Shown: positions 1 through 10,288, counted from the first letter of the stretch. The stretch: DNA of 64,000 nt from Cepaea nemoralis (GCA_014155875.1 JACEFZ010028138.1:124001-188000), one strand, 5' to 3'. Program-made: numbers and translations. The notes: generated by a model from the letters alone, not told the origin.

Positions 1-1035
1 ACAACCAACGAAGAGTCCCAATAATAATGGTGCCATTTGCAATCTGATTATGTGCTGTTTGGCCTTACCTTGGATGTTTGTGATTTACCTCACAATTCAA
101 TATATGCAGGCTGTTGGTTTGTCGAAACTCCCGTTTGTTTCACCGTTTACATGAGGCAGTGAGGATCATTTTGTGCGATATTTACTGGCACAAGAGCTAA
201 GCATTATGAGGATGACCTTTTGCCGTGAAGTTGGAACTGCGACTAACTAACTTCAATAATATCTCTTGTGTTCATCATAAACTGTACATTTTCTTAATCC
301 CATGTGTCCCTAGATTAACCTATTATTTTAATTTTGTTATTGAACTTGTTCTGTCTTAGATAACTGTTACATTAAAACAGTCTGTTTCAGTGTCCATGTT
401 GCTGCAATGTGACAAATGCCTCAAACCTTACACTGAAAGATTACTGGAAAGACCAATCCAACATTTTTTTTTTTGATTCGATTTCACCATTACCCCTACC
501 CCGTTCAACCTCAAGAAGAAGTTATAGTTGGGTCCATCACCGGCTCAGAAATAGTCCTGTGACTAGTCAGCCACAAAAGCAGCTGCCCATGGTTTTAGCC
601 CTCACAGTCCTATTAATCTGAAGGTGATTGTCGTACATACTGGGGTAACGGACTAGAGTAACATTAAGACTCAGGAATTGCTTTTTCATTGGGTTAAAAC
701 ACAGAATATAGTAGGAAAATTACCCTAACACTGACTGTTGTTAACAGAGGCAACAATATGTATGACGACAAAGTGATTTCAAACTTCTTCAAAAATGTGA
801 AAAACAAGTGAAATTGACACATTCCTTACCCCAACAAAGACACATAAAAGAGCTACAAATCCTGACGGTTAGATACTACCTGATATTTTTAAAGATGGTG
901 ACTCCTCTTTCAAACAATAATCTCCTTCACCCACACTATCATCATCATCATCACTTTTCTATAAAGATAAGGACCCTTCTACCTGGCTTAAGGTACATTA
1001 GGGGCTGGATTTAAGTAGATCAATCTGCACTTGCT
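1..1035. other. Intronic or intergenic DNA, nothing recognised
   Basis: AT-rich sequence with no exon, repeat or RNA that I can name. The next exon of the kinase gene, which should encode the start of the kinase domain, was looked for on the minus strand and not found, so it probably lies left of the window. Confidence 0.5.
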
Positions 1036-1039
1036 AGGT

Positions 1040-1295
1040 GATGTGGTCAGTAGTATGCCGGTGGCCTTTACTCGCATCAGAAGACAGCCTACATTTCTGG
1101 GCAAGATATGAGAAGAAATCTGTTGTCACAATGGGCAATTATGAGGGGATGGGAAATGGGGAAGACAAGAGTGACGATGCCAAACAGTCTGACATCACAG
1201 CATGGAGGAACATCGGTATCAGAAATTATTGAGAAAACAGACAACACAAGAGACAGAAGGCTGTGGACAGACATGATCACCAACGCCACTTAACA
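1040..1295 (+). mobile_element. RTE-like LINE relic, C-terminal coding end
   Basis: Translation in mixed frames gives the tail typical of endonuclease/reverse-transcriptase LINEs: a basic Gly-rich stretch, then SLTSQHGG, then DRRLWTDMITNA followed by a stop. The same tail architecture (basic loop, W-H-G, then R-x-x-W near the stop) is seen in better-preserved LINE copies in this window. Several frameshifts mark it as old. Family assignment beyond RTE-like is not possible by eye. Confidence 0.5.
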
Positions 1296-1440
1296 TTGAT
1301 CATAAAAAGAAGAAAAGTTACCATCAATGAAACAGTGTGATAAGGAATACTAGGCAAACAGAAAAGTTATGACTAGACACAAGAAATAAAAACTCAGCAA
1401 AACTTGAAAAAAAAACATGACATGATGCAGAACTGCTTAC

Positions 1441-1609
1441 TTAACGTTTCATTAATTTCTCTGTCCGTCATGGTTCTCTGTGACCGTGGTCGCCTTGTCA
1501 AAACTTCATCATCGTCCTCACAATTTATTCTCAGCTCTGCAACTTCATCTGAATTCTCATAGTCAACAGGCACTTCATCAATGTTCAGCTCAGTTATATG
1601 ATCTCCACC
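1441..1609 (-). CDS. PAK: p21-activated kinase, exon before the kinase domain
   Basis: A 169-bp internal exon. On the minus strand it is bounded by a pyrimidine/T-rich acceptor ending TTTAG and the donor GTAAGC. It encodes an acidic linker (GGDHITELNIDEVP..., a DDDE run) ending in TMTDREINETL, with one base left over (phase 1). In group I PAKs the segment just before the kinase domain reads roughly S-D-E-E-I-x-E-K-L-R-x-I-V-S, so this exon fits that place and the next exon should begin with the R/K-I-V-S part. It follows the exon at 4118-4376 in phase 0. Seen: splice sites, open frame, linker composition. Inferred: gene identity, which rests mainly on the upstream GTPase-binding exon. An unrelated acidic protein is possible but the phase continuity argues against it. 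Confidence 0.7.
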
Positions 1610-1612
1610 CTA

Positions 1613-2095
1613 AATAAAAATACACGTAGGCTTACACACATACAAGACATTTTACTGTGAAAGCTACGAATCTAACAATGTTTATGACAGCAATATATGA
1701 AATATGAAACAAACAACCAAAACTAATGACAGCCTTCTGGACCGCTTATGATTGTTTGTCTGCCAGGATTTGTTGAGTGCTGAGGTAGAAATGACCACCT
1801 GTCCATACAAATGTCATGTAGCATAGAGCCTGACATTTCTGTTCTTTGTTTCTTTTTCAATTTTAGTTTTGACAGATAAGAAGCAAATACATACTGAGGA
1901 TTGGAACCCACTCTACAGATGTGATATGGTGGTATCCTCACCGCTGTCACATATTCTTCTGACAAGTGGTTTAAGACTATGAAAGCAAAAGGACATGAAA
2001 GGGGTGTGAAATAAAGACTAATAATAAAAATGTCCTCTAAGATGTGCTTGAGGGTTGGAGGAATGTAGTCTCATAACTCGAAGACTGGAAGATGA
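1613..2095. other. Kinase intron, no feature recognised
   Basis: Lies between the exon at 1441-1609 and a SINE. I see no exon or named repeat in it. Confidence 0.5.
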
Positions 2096-2285
2096 TGATT
2101 GCACCTCCAGCCAGTAGAGCATCAGTAATACACTGCAGTATAACGCGGAAAAGGGGTTACAGGGTGCAGTTCGTAATCCTGCACACCGTGTTCAAACATA
2201 GCTGTGTTGGTTTTTATGAAATGGTATGGGTGACAGGTCGTTCAGAAAGCAAATTCTATAGCATTGGTTGAGACATAAACTTGCC
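2096..2285 (+). mobile_element. tRNA-derived SINE (family A), partial
   Basis: The head contains GTGCAGTTCGTAATCCTGC, a pol III B-box-like word, followed by a GTGTTGGTTTTTATGAAATGGTATGGGTG linker region and the family A central word GTCGTTCAGAAAGCAA; the sequence then diverges. The copy at 44532-44756 has the same head and linker on the opposite strand, which supports a common family. The 3' half is missing or decayed. Confidence 0.6.
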
Positions 2286-2888
2286 AATGGTATCCCATTA
2301 TTACATTATACTGATTCTAAATTTATCAGCTGTTAACAATATGCATGTCTCTCTGCTTGTATGCCTCTTTGTGCTCCTTTTTCTATCTCTGACTATCCGT
2401 CAATGTTTTTTTTTTTCTACGTGTCTCCTATGCAACTTTGTGTTTGGCTATCTATATCTTGTTGTCACATCTCTGTCTGAAGGTAAATGTCTCGGTTGCT
2501 TTTCTTACATACTAGTCTTAACTATTTTTGGAACGTGTTTATTTCATCTTGTTTACAATTTAACTGCATTTTGGTCCTTTCTAGAAAGGTATTGAAATGC
2601 ATTATCACTGTTTAATAGGCTAATTATAGACTAAAAGTGCAATTAGAAACCACAAAGATCCTTCTAGTGATTTCTTATTTCAAAATATGCTGCTCGTGTT
2701 GCATGAGTAAGATTATGTACCCTATTTGGTTGCTCACTATCAACATAATTTCTGAAGTACACACTTTCCATAATTTACTCTCTTAGGACATATTTTCTTA
2801 TTACAATAACAAGTTAAAATGCATGCAGTTTGTCTGAGTATTCATTCACCTCTCTCTGTTAGTTTCTACTTCAGTACGCATTAGTTAT
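2286..2888. other. Kinase intron, nothing recognised
   Basis: T-rich AT-rich DNA. The open frame at 2281-2595 is Leu/Phe-rich low-complexity translation with no start context or homology that I can recognise, so I do not call it a gene. Confidence 0.5.
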
Positions 2889-2889
2889 T

Positions 2890-3105
2890 CTGTTATCAGG
2901 GACAGTGAGCGCGATTAAAATCCATCACATACAGAGTGAAGGGAACAAAATCACACACGATTTGGAAGCAGACCACCTTGCGTTGACTTAGATGGTATGA
3001 GCGTGGGTCATTCAGAAAGCAATGGCAAACTACTGAACACAAACTTGCTAAAAAATGATGAGATTTATTGCAAATGTCCAATAAAGGACATGCAAAACTA
3101 AAAAA
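2890..3105 (+). mobile_element. tRNA-derived SINE (family A)
   Basis: Carries the central word GCAATGGCAAACTACTGA at about 3019, preceded by GGGTCATTCAGAAA and followed by AACTTGCTAAAAAATGATGAG and the 3' end GTCCAATAAAGGACATGCAA. Head (GACCACCTTGCGTTG...) matches the linker of the copy at 44532-44756. Plus orientation; inserted in a kinase intron. No clear target duplication was found. Confidence 0.75.
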
Positions 3106-3465
3106 TTGTTTGCCATATTAGTTCAGGACAAAAATATTTGTACAATTGTCATGATAAGAACACAAAACAACAGAATGGCAGAGATGCTCTAAGTACATTA
3201 ATTAAAAAGGCAGTATGCCAGAAAGCATACATAGCAGACAGTAAAGATCAGAGTTATTTAAAAATGTGTATTGGCAATATACAGCATGTTTTAAATGTCA
3301 ACAGTCAAACAGGTTCATCTATTCATTATTATAAGGGAGAGTCAGGCTTGCATTAACTCACCATATATCTTTGCCCAGTGAGAATATTGTGACATTATTA
3401 TGAGACAAATCAGGATTTAAATTAATCATCAATGAAACTAGGATTGATAGTTGAGAGAGAATATT

Positions 3466-3640
3466 CAAATAATTTGTGTTATGCTGAAGACACAATGCCA
3501 ATATCATGAAATTAATATCAATTGCAAGAACTAATAGATATCATAACACCTGAAAATGAAAGGAAAAGACTAAGATTAAACACACAAAAAATAGAAATGT
3601 TGGTCATGACCCAGAAAAAAAATGGCAACCAGATTGTACA
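3466..3640 (+). mobile_element. LINE reverse transcriptase relic
   Basis: Translation reads NNLCYAEDT..., equivalent to the YADDT catalytic motif of LINE reverse transcriptase with one D changed to E, then ELIDIITPENERKRLRLNTQKIEMLVMTQKKNG, equivalent to the region of LINEs that ends LNxxKTxxMVVTRK. Frames are broken. Short, old and isolated. Confidence 0.5.
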
Positions 3641-3647
3641 GTGTCTG

Positions 3648-3745
3648 TAGTCTCATCTCATCTTGTTCCTCTTGTACTTTGCAGTGCCAAGGTGAAACAT
3701 AAACAGCGGGAGAGTGCCCATTTATGGGCTTTATATATACAGTAT
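3648..3745 (-). mobile_element. 3' end of the LINE family at 52.5-53.4 kb
   Basis: Plus-strand words CTCATCTCATC, TGTTCCTCTTGTAC and GAGAGTGCCCATTTATGGGCTT match the 3' end at 52530-52640 (CTCATCTCATC, TGTTCCTTTTGTACC, GAGAGTGCCCGATTATGGGCTT). This is a 5'-truncated copy of about 100 bp with the same (ATGAG)n-type tail, on the minus strand. Confidence 0.65.
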
Positions 3746-3813
3746 AACACTGAAAAAGGATTTTTAAAGTAACAACAGATGGAAAATACAGCACTGAGAT
3801 AGCGTAGAATAAT

Positions 3814-4056
3814 TCAAGAACAGACAGTATTCCACTGAATGAAGGTCATTCTATAATAGAAACCAGTCCATGGAAGCCACAGATACAATCGAGAGATATT
3901 ACACACTGCCCATGCTACCTCTTCTTCTGTTGCCCTTTTCCCCCCATTGAAGTATAGTCCCTCAATCAAGTCTTGCCAAGCCATCTGATCTTTTGCTGTC
4001 TCCTGCACCTCCTTCCATGTCCTCTCCATATCAAAATATAAGGGAAGAAGAAGCAA
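3814..4056 (-). mobile_element. LINE C-terminal relic
   Basis: An 80-residue open frame contains DMERTWKEVQETAKD-MAWQDLIEGLYFNG, which has the W/R-x-x-W-x-x-L-I-x-x-L pattern found at the C-terminus of many endonuclease-type LINEs. A similar segment occurs at 63010-63150 on the same strand. It sits just downstream of a kinase exon on the coding strand, so an alternative 3' exon was considered, but it has no joining splice site. Confidence 0.35.
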
Positions 4057-4117
4057 TAAAACAGTAACAGCGCATGCAAATTTACGAGACTAACAGAAGT
4101 CCTTTCTGCATACCAAC

Positions 4118-4376
4118 CTCGTCTTTTTGAGCATGTCCGTGAACTGATTTTTCTGAGTTTGTAGGATGTGTTTCATCTTCACTGGCCCTGGCTTCCTGAC
4201 TGTTCTCGGAGCCTGATGAAGATCGGTCATCCACAGGATCTAACATTTCATCGGATTCACGTATTGTCGATGCAACCATCATGTACTTTGCTGAAGATGG
4301 CTGGCGCTTGATAGAGCGAGTATATGTTTTTAGTGAATTCACAACAGCTTCCGGATTTTCTCTTTGTTCTTTCTTT
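4118..4376 (-). CDS. PAK: p21-activated kinase, linker exon after the GTPase-binding domain
   Basis: A 259-bp exon with acceptor TTTTTACAG and a donor that I place at GAG/GTTGGT. The first base completes the serine codon left open by the exon at 5824-6051, giving ...NSNIS-KKEQRENPEAVVNSLKTY. This matches the conserved PAK segment after the CRIB motif (S-N-I-S/T-K-x-E-Q-x-x-N-P-x-A-V-x-x-x-L-K-x-Y). The remainder is a hydrophilic Ser/Glu/Asp-rich linker, as expected for the variable region of PAKs. The donor is the weak point: GTTG/GTATGC four bases further is also possible, but only the first keeps the frame into the exon at 1441-1609. Introns on both sides hold SINE and LINE debris. Confidence 0.78.
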
Positions 4377-4379
4377 CTG

Positions 4380-5048
4380 TAAAAATAAAATGTTCATTTA
4401 AATGTTATTCTAACATCTAAGAGTTTACCCTTCAATGAATCTGCACTCTCAACTTTAACCTCCAACCTGTCTGCTCTTTTAGTCAGGACCCTACTCTACA
4501 AGCTGTTTGCCCTTCCAGTCACATCAACCTTTAATCTGTCTCAGAAGATACTGCTAGCAGCTAAGCTATCATTGGTGTTGATCTTGGGGTCAAGAAGACA
4601 TACAAACTCCTTTACTGTCACAAGAAAAATAATGCGGGGAAAAGAGAAAATAAACAACAAACTAGCAGTCTATCCTTTCTCCTCAGTTTTCAAAAACAGT
4701 AATATACTTTACTGCAGGATCAGTACACTTCTGCTGATTTCCATAATAAAACAAGTTTTCATTTTCAATGCACAGCACAGAACAAAACTGTCAAACTGTC
4801 TGTCTGTCATTTACTGCCAAAACAGTACCTTGTGGTGTATGGGGGGGGGGGGGGAGAGTGGGTTAGACCCTGAGGAATTAAGGCTGCCTGGCTAGTGCAG
4901 TTGTCGCGAACTGTGCAGGTTAGGATTTTCTTTTTTCCCCCGACAGAAAAAAATCTCTTATATTGTCATCCATCTCTCTCTTGGGTATCCTTGTGGTTCT
5001 GTACTTTGTATTTGCTCAATACTAACCTGTTTTGTGTTTTGCTAACCT
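4380..5048. other. Kinase intron, nothing recognised
   Basis: Includes a G12-type homopolymer near 4842. The open frames here are short and lack recognisable motifs. Confidence 0.5.
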
Positions 5049-5049
5049 A

Positions 5050-5275
5050 TCAAATCGACAGATGTCAACATGGCCAAATGACTAAAAGCGCTCACTTTCA
5101 AACATCCGGTGTGCTGAAGGCGAGTTGATGGGATCATTTCCTACACTGGTCAGCTGGACTTCAATGTTAATTTCCTGTACAGAAAGCAATGGCAAACTGC
5201 AGAATGTAAAATTGCCCAGAAAAGTAACCAGGGGTTGGGGTTGATCACAATGCCCCACAAAGAAAATGCAACATT
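5050..5275 (+). mobile_element. tRNA-derived SINE (family A), degraded
   Basis: Central word GAAAGCAATGGCAAACTGCA at about 5181 with diverged flanks (ATTGCCCAGAAAAGTAAC). The upstream part has GTCAACATGGCCAAATGACT, resembling an A-box region, and the same kind of word appears at 59051-59070. The 3' hairpin word is mutated to AATGCCCCACAAAGAAAATGCAAC. Confidence 0.55.
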
Positions 5276-5384
5276 TTAAAATTAGCTCAGCACAAACTAG
5301 GAATCAAGACAATCTATTTAACTTAGTGCTGACAGCAACGGCGGTTAGTGTAATTACATGGTTCTTAATTTGCTTGTACTCTCA

Positions 5385-5740
5385 ATACCATAGGAAATGA
5401 GCAGGCGGACAGATTGGCTGGGTCTGCACCACTAGGTGAGGTATTGGTGCATGATAAGGAAGATGTGGTCAGGCCCTCTGGGATCATGTGAATTGTGTGC
5501 AAGAACAGATAAATCATCATGGCCTCAAGAGAATGGTAGGACAGAGAGTGACTAGAGGATCTGGCCTACACTCAATACTACGGGGAAAGGCTGGACGGAC
5601 ATATAATCACACTGCCACTGGTACCATTAGTATTGGGACTCTGTGGGAATATCCTGAGTGCTATGATGTCAGTTCTTGCCTCACTCCAAATACTCAACCA
5701 CTATCTATGACCATAAATAATCGTCTAAATATTTGTTTTT
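5385..5740 (+). mobile_element. RNase H-type LINE fragment, 3' end
   Basis: The frame starting near 5390 reads GNEQADRLAGSA, the last catalytic motif of LINE RNase H domains (GNERADKLA in the intact element at 11.9-15.8 kb). The product ends ...GTLWEYPECYDVSS. The 56-bp insertion at 21025-21080 carries the same end (GGGAATTCCCGAATGCTGTG), so both are 3' ends of one family. One or more frameshifts. Confidence 0.6.
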
Positions 5741-5823
5741 AATTTGGTAGAAATCCTGCCCACTATCCACAAAGTCTCACTAAACTGAGCTATGTAATAC
5801 AAACAAGACAAGGAGGTACTTAC

Positions 5824-6051
5824 GAAATATTTGAATTATGTAACAGCATCTCCCAAGACTCTGGTAGACCGATAAACTCTCCTTTCTCTTTATCAAAACC
5901 AACATGATAATTTCTTTTTACATTAAATGGTTCACCAATTGACAAAGGAGCATTATCATCACCAGAAGCAGATTTGTTGGAGCTACCTGGAGTTTTTGTC
6001 TTCATTTTGAAGAAATGCTTGATATTCTGCATCTTAAAATTGGGACTTTTG
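5824..6051 (-). CDS. PAK: p21-activated kinase, GTPase-binding (CRIB/PBD) exon
   Basis: PAKs are Ser/Thr kinases activated by Cdc42/Rac GTP at the cytoskeleton. This 228-bp exon has acceptor CTAG and donor GTAAGT. It encodes a basic N-part (KMKTKTPGSSNKS) then NYHVGFDKEKGEFIGLPESWEMLLHNSNIS. HVGFD, the G-E-F-x-G-L/M-P-x-x-W turn and the SNIS end are the signature of the PAK p21-binding domain; the last serine codon is split and completed by the exon at 4376. The N-terminal half of CRIB is unusual: the usual I-S-x-P and F-x-H are not clear, and an Arg stands where the first CRIB His is expected. The wording after HVG resembles group I PAKs (PAK1-3, invertebrate Pak/Pak3) more than group II. 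The kinase domain is not in the window. Confidence 0.8.
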
Positions 6052-6054
6052 CTA

Positions 6055-6985
6055 GATCATTAAGGAAATAAATGAAAACAATATAACTGAGAATTATACT
6101 TTACATGCATTAAAAAATAAAAATCACATTTCAGCAAACAAAACAAAATGTGACACATACCAACTCCTATTCTGTCAATAATAATGTGCACTACCAATTA
6201 TTATTTTTTTTTCAATGACCACATAATCAAAGAACTCATGGGAGCACAGAGGTGTTTCCAAGGCACCAGGGCCAGGTTTTATACTGGCAAAGACCTACTA
6301 ACACGTCCTAGTCATGCGTCCTGGGCAACAGGTCCCTTCGGGGTCCTGGCTAACGTAGTAGGATCGCTGATTCTTCCAAAGTCGGAGAGTGTCTGCCTGC
6401 ACGGCGAGGAACCACCAGTCTGCACACCAATAAGCCAGACATGGGACAATGGATATTCACGCAAACCTCAGTCCGGTATGACATCACACTGATATTGGAC
6501 AACAGGATGTCTTCATCCAGCATACAGAACTTCACACTGGAATTCACAGCCAGCGAACGCAAGCAAGCAAGCAAAGAACTCATACATACCTAGTCGTCAT
6601 CGGACATCATTCAGTGCTATCAAAAACATGTTACATGTACCCTATGATCAAGTGAAGAGAAAGGCTCACATTAAGAATGCAGCTGAAAGACTATGATGCT
6701 AGGAAGAAGAAAGCTTAGCCAAACAGTACTGTTGCTGGCTCCAAGATAGAAAACAGGCAAACCAGATCTACTGTAACCTCAGTAAAACCAGCCAATAATG
6801 GACTGACAATGATCTCAGTAGAGCTGGTCCATGATTCAGCCATTCGAGAAACAATGACAATTGAACCAAGGGATAAAGCAGCAACCAGGGGACGGCAACA
6901 AAACAGACACCAACAAGAAGAAAACAGCTGACGCTACAAAGGAAAAGAATCAACAATTGTGATACCAGTTAAAGTCAAGTTACAG
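6055..6985. other. Unassigned DNA with a GC-richer block
   Basis: 6230-6600 is richer in G+C than its surroundings and might be the 5' leader of a retroposon, but I found no second copy in the window. 6600-6985 gives only broken frames. Confidence 0.4.
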
Positions 6986-6989
6986 CAAA

Positions 6990-7140
6990 CCAAAGAAGGA
7001 GTGGTAAAATTAACAGCACTGTCAGCCGTGTCCTTTTTCTCTTGGAAGCCATCGTCTATTATCAGAGATAGATATGTTATTTGACCTTCAGTGGCTCTGT
7101 ACTTTCTGAATCCTTCTTGTTGTGGAGTGAAGAGCTTACT
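6990..7140 (-). mobile_element. RNase H-LINE family reverse transcriptase fragment
   Basis: Minus translation KLFTPQQEGFRKYRATEGQITYLSLII...GFQEKK aligns with the reverse transcriptase of the plus-strand LINE at 31.67-31.77 kb (VPQQAGFRQCYSTEDQTTYLSQ... AFQEKK). A short piece with no element ends visible. Confidence 0.65.
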
Positions 7141-7312
7141 TGCTGTATAACAACAAGATGATGATGGTGTTACTGGGGGACACTTGATATGAAACTGCTG
7201 CCGCACCACCTTTGGCTTGTCAGTTAACACACAGCACAAAACACAATAAGGAAAAACCAATACCAATGATACTGCACTATGTAACCAGTTACATATGATT
7301 ATGATAATGATA

Positions 7313-9532
7313 AACCAGATAGATTACATCCTGATTAACAGAAGGTTTCGAAATGCGTTAACAGTCGTAAAGACAGTTCCAAATGCAGACTGTTACAGTG
7401 ATCACAGATTAATTACAGGCACATTGAGGGTAAAGGTTAAAGAAAGTCAAGTATGTAGCAGGAAACCCTAAATATGACTTGTGCAAATTGAAAACTGACA
7501 AAGAAATACAAGATAATTTTAACATAGAAGTAAAGAACAAATTTGATTTATTGTCTGATCTAGAGATTCTATTTCAAGACGTAGATGATCAATGGGAAAT
7601 GCTGAAGAATTCAATCAGTTGTGCAGCAGAAAAAACTATTCCAAAATTAAAGAAAGTGGGACGTAAGACATGGATGACTGAAGAAATTTTACAACTAATG
7701 GAAACAAGAAGACAGAACAAAAATAATCCTACCAAATATGAAGAAATTCACAGAAAAGTCAGAACCTTATGTAGGGAGGCAAAAGAAACATGGCTTGAGA
7801 AAAACTGCGAAGAAATTGAAAAACAACACAACTGTAAAAATGCGAAACTAATGCACAAAAGAATCCAGGAGCTTACTAATCAAAGAACACGTACATCAGC
7901 AGGCTGCCTAAAGACAAAAGATGGAAGAGTCATAATAGAAAAAGATCAGATCTTACATGTATGGTCAGATTACGTGAAAAACCTTTATGATGACAACAGA
8001 GACGAACACTACAATGTTCAAAATAATAATGAAGGACCAGCAATTTTGAAGATGGAGGTTCAGAATGCTCTTAACCATATGAAATCCGGCAAGACCCCCG
8101 GTTCAGACAGTGTCACAACAGAAATAATTAATGCTTTAGAAGAATATGGAATAAATAAAGTTACAAGTCTGCTTAATACAATATATGATACTGGAAATAT
8201 ACCTCATCAATTATGTAATTCTGTATTTATTGCAATCCCAAAGAAATCAGGAGCCTTGGAATGTGATCAACATCGAACAATTAGTATAATGAGTCACATC
8301 ACGAAGATTTTGCTAAGAATTAGGAGGAAAATACAACCTGAAATAGGAGAAGAACAATGTGGGTTTGTAGAAGGAAAGGGTACAGTAAATGCTGTATATT
8401 TACTGAGAACCGTAATTGAACGATCTATAGAAGTAAACAAAGATCTACACCTTTGCTTTATTGACTACACAAAGGCTTTCGATAAAGTGAGACATGTCGA
8501 CATGATAAGGATGCTTGAAGATCTACAAATTGATGGAAAAGACCTTAGACTTGTAAAAAACATATATTGGAAACAACAAGCTGCCATAAGAGTTGATAAT
8601 GAAGTAGGCCAATATCAGCCTATCAAGAGAGGTGTGAGACAGGGATGTGTAATGTCTCCAGATCTGTTTTCCCTGTACAGTGAAAATATTTTCAGAAATA
8701 TTGAAGATATGGAAGGAATCAACATTGGAGGACGATGCATCAATAACATTAGATATGCAGACGATACAGTCTTGATTGCAGACAATGAACAGGACCTGCA
8801 ACATTTAGTAGATGCAGTTGTTACACACAGTGAACAGCGAGGGTTAGAATTAAATTGTAAAAAGACACAGATTATGGTCGTCACTAGGAAGAACGAAATA
8901 CCACAATGTAATATACAAGTAAATGGTAATATTCTTCAACAAGTGAATAGGTACAATTATCTCGGAACAGTAATAACATCTGATGGGAGATGCCTTGAAG
9001 AGATTAGAACAAGAATCGCCATGTCTAAGGTAGCCTTTAGCAAGATGAAAAACATACTGACCAATAAAAAGATGTCAATTGAAACGAGAAAAAGAGTGTT
9101 GAGGTGCTACATAGAACCTGTACTTTTATATGGATGTGAAGCTTGGACAATGAGCAGTCAAGCTGAAAAACATCTGATGGCTGTAGAAATGTGGTTTCTG
9201 AGGAAAATGCAAAGAATACCATGGACAGCCAGAAAGACCAATGAACAGGTCCTTCAAGAAACAAATGAAGATCGTAAACTGATTAGAGATATTAGACGCA
9301 GACAGTCAAAATTTTTTGGGCATGTTATGAGAAGAAATGAATTGGAGAACTTGGTAAGATCGAAGGGAACAGACCAAGAGGAAGACCTAGAAGCAAATAC
9401 CTGGATGGCTTGGCCTCGTGGCATGGTCGAGACAGAAACACTGAGCTGATCCACGACTCTGGTGATCGAGTGAGATGGCAAAACATGACCGCCCACGCTT
9501 ACCGGCATGGCACATGATGGATGGATGGAAAC
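7313..9532 (+). mobile_element. RTE-like LINE, 5' truncated
   Basis: Starts within the endonuclease domain (NQIDYILINRRFRNA... then CYSDHRL) and runs through the reverse transcriptase to the family 3' end GGCATGGCACATGATGGATGGATGG. A frameshift separates the endonuclease tail from the main frame at about 7446. The tail is (TGGA)n, shared with the copy at 48.0-48.76 kb but different from the (TTGA)n tail of the copies at 22.9, 23.2, 37.0 kb, so at least two subfamilies are present. No clear target duplication. Confidence 0.85.
7479..9449 (+). CDS. LINE reverse transcriptase (RTE-like), 656 codons
   Basis: Reverse transcriptase of a non-LTR retrotransposon, which primes cDNA synthesis at a nicked chromosomal target. 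The frame covers the linker, RT motifs AGxDxxTTEM-like (KTPGSDSVTTEI), HRTISIMSH, FIDYTKAFDKVRH, RGVRQGCVMSPDLFSLY, catalytic YADDTVLIAD, and the C-terminal LYGCEAWTMSS...FFGHVMRR region. Compared with the copy at 37-39.7 kb it lacks about five codons after KILLRI, and near 9353 a ten-base deletion (GACAACTGGT present in other copies) shifts the last ~70 codons out of frame. The listed ATG is not the true start, because the element is 5' truncated. The product is probably inactive. Confidence 0.8.
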   Translation: MCKLKTDKEIQDNFNIEVKNKFDLLSDLEILFQDVDDQWEMLKNSISCAAEKTIPKLKKVGRKTWMTEEILQLMETRRQNKNNPTKYEEIHRKVRTLCREAKETWLEKNCEEIEKQHNCKNAKLMHKRIQELTNQRTRTSAGCLKTKDGRVIIEKDQILHVWSDYVKNLYDDNRDEHYNVQNNNEGPAILKMEVQNALNHMKSGKTPGSDSVTTEIINALEEYGINKVTSLLNTIYDTGNIPHQLCNSVFIAIPKKSGALECDQHRTISIMSHITKILLRIRRKIQPEIGEEQCGFVEGKGTVNAVYLLRTVIERSIEVNKDLHLCFIDYTKAFDKVRHVDMIRMLEDLQIDGKDLRLVKNIYWKQQAAIRVDNEVGQYQPIKRGVRQGCVMSPDLFSLYSENIFRNIEDMEGINIGGRCINNIRYADDTVLIADNEQDLQHLVDAVVTHSEQRGLELNCKKTQIMVVTRKNEIPQCNIQVNGNILQQVNRYNYLGTVITSDGRCLEEIRTRIAMSKVAFSKMKNILTNKKMSIETRKRVLRCYIEPVLLYGCEAWTMSSQAEKHLMAVEMWFLRKMQRIPWTARKTNEQVLQETNEDRKLIRDIRRRQSKFFGHVMRRNELENLVRSKGTDQEEDLEANTWMAWPRGMVETETLS

Positions 9533-9534
9533 TT

Positions 9535-9900
9535 CAAGTTAACAACTATGACACCATATTGTGTAGCTTAATGTTTTCCCAACTAGTATTATCTGTTTGG
9601 AGCTGTGGTAGAGTAGTGGCCCAGTCGTCATGGATACAAACATATATCAAAGCAGACTTGTATAAATGATCTGGGCTTCCAGGTCTACCCAGCCTCAAAT
9701 GGCTACCAGAAAGTGTCTTGGGAAGTCAAGACAGCTGAAGTGATATTGACCAGATCACCCCCCAGCATCAACTGGCATCATAAAATATGGGGCCACATGC
9801 CTAATGTGCCTCAAGGTGTGTGAAATGGGTCCTTTCTTTAGTTTATATCACGTGATGTAGTTTGTAAAGTGCCCCAGTACTACATATATATTTTATATGT
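9535..9900. other. Unassigned DNA, possible SINE remnant
   Basis: CTGTGGTAGAGTAGTGGCCC at 9603 resembles a tRNA A-box region and CTCAAATGGCTACC follows at 9694, a layout seen in tRNA SINEs, but there is no good B box. I do not call a specific element. Confidence 0.25.
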
Positions 9901-9902
9901 GA

Positions 9903-10288
9903 GGGCTGATCTGGTTCGCAAGATCAGTCCTGTGTCTGGCGTTCATTGTCTCGGATGGCTGTGTGCACCCAATCGGGAACTTTCCAACCGCCGCAAGGTA
10001 GCGAGGCAGGCGTTTTGAGAATGTGACAGCAGCGTGAAGCCGGGGTCGCGTTTTGAGTGGACAAAAAAGCAATTTTTGTGCGAAAGTTCGACCAGGCCTC
10101 GATAAGGCCCATTCTCTCTCGATGAGTAGTGGGCCTGCAGTCAGTAAGCTGGCATAGCTTTTCGGTCATTCCTGCTTGGCCAGTAGACATCCAGTGGTTT
10201 TGCATGTATCGCCGGGTACAGAGAGAGCGCGCTGAGCGATTGGTACTCTTGGCCTGTGTGTGCGTGAATAGTCCGTCTATGCGATTGA
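9903..10288 (+). other. Probable rDNA 5' external transcribed spacer fragment
   Basis: This stretch is clearly richer in G+C than both sides and joins directly to the first bases of 18S rRNA in the correct orientation, so a 5' ETS origin is the simplest reading. It starts with a perfect 7-bp hairpin (CTGATCT at 9906, AGATCAG at 9921). ETS sequences are not conserved between species, so only position supports the call. Confidence 0.5.

Noticed and set aside
2281..2595. 104-codon frame rich in Leu, Phe and Cys as a membrane protein
   Set aside because: Composition follows the T-rich DNA; it lies in an intron of the kinase on the opposite strand with no supporting motif.
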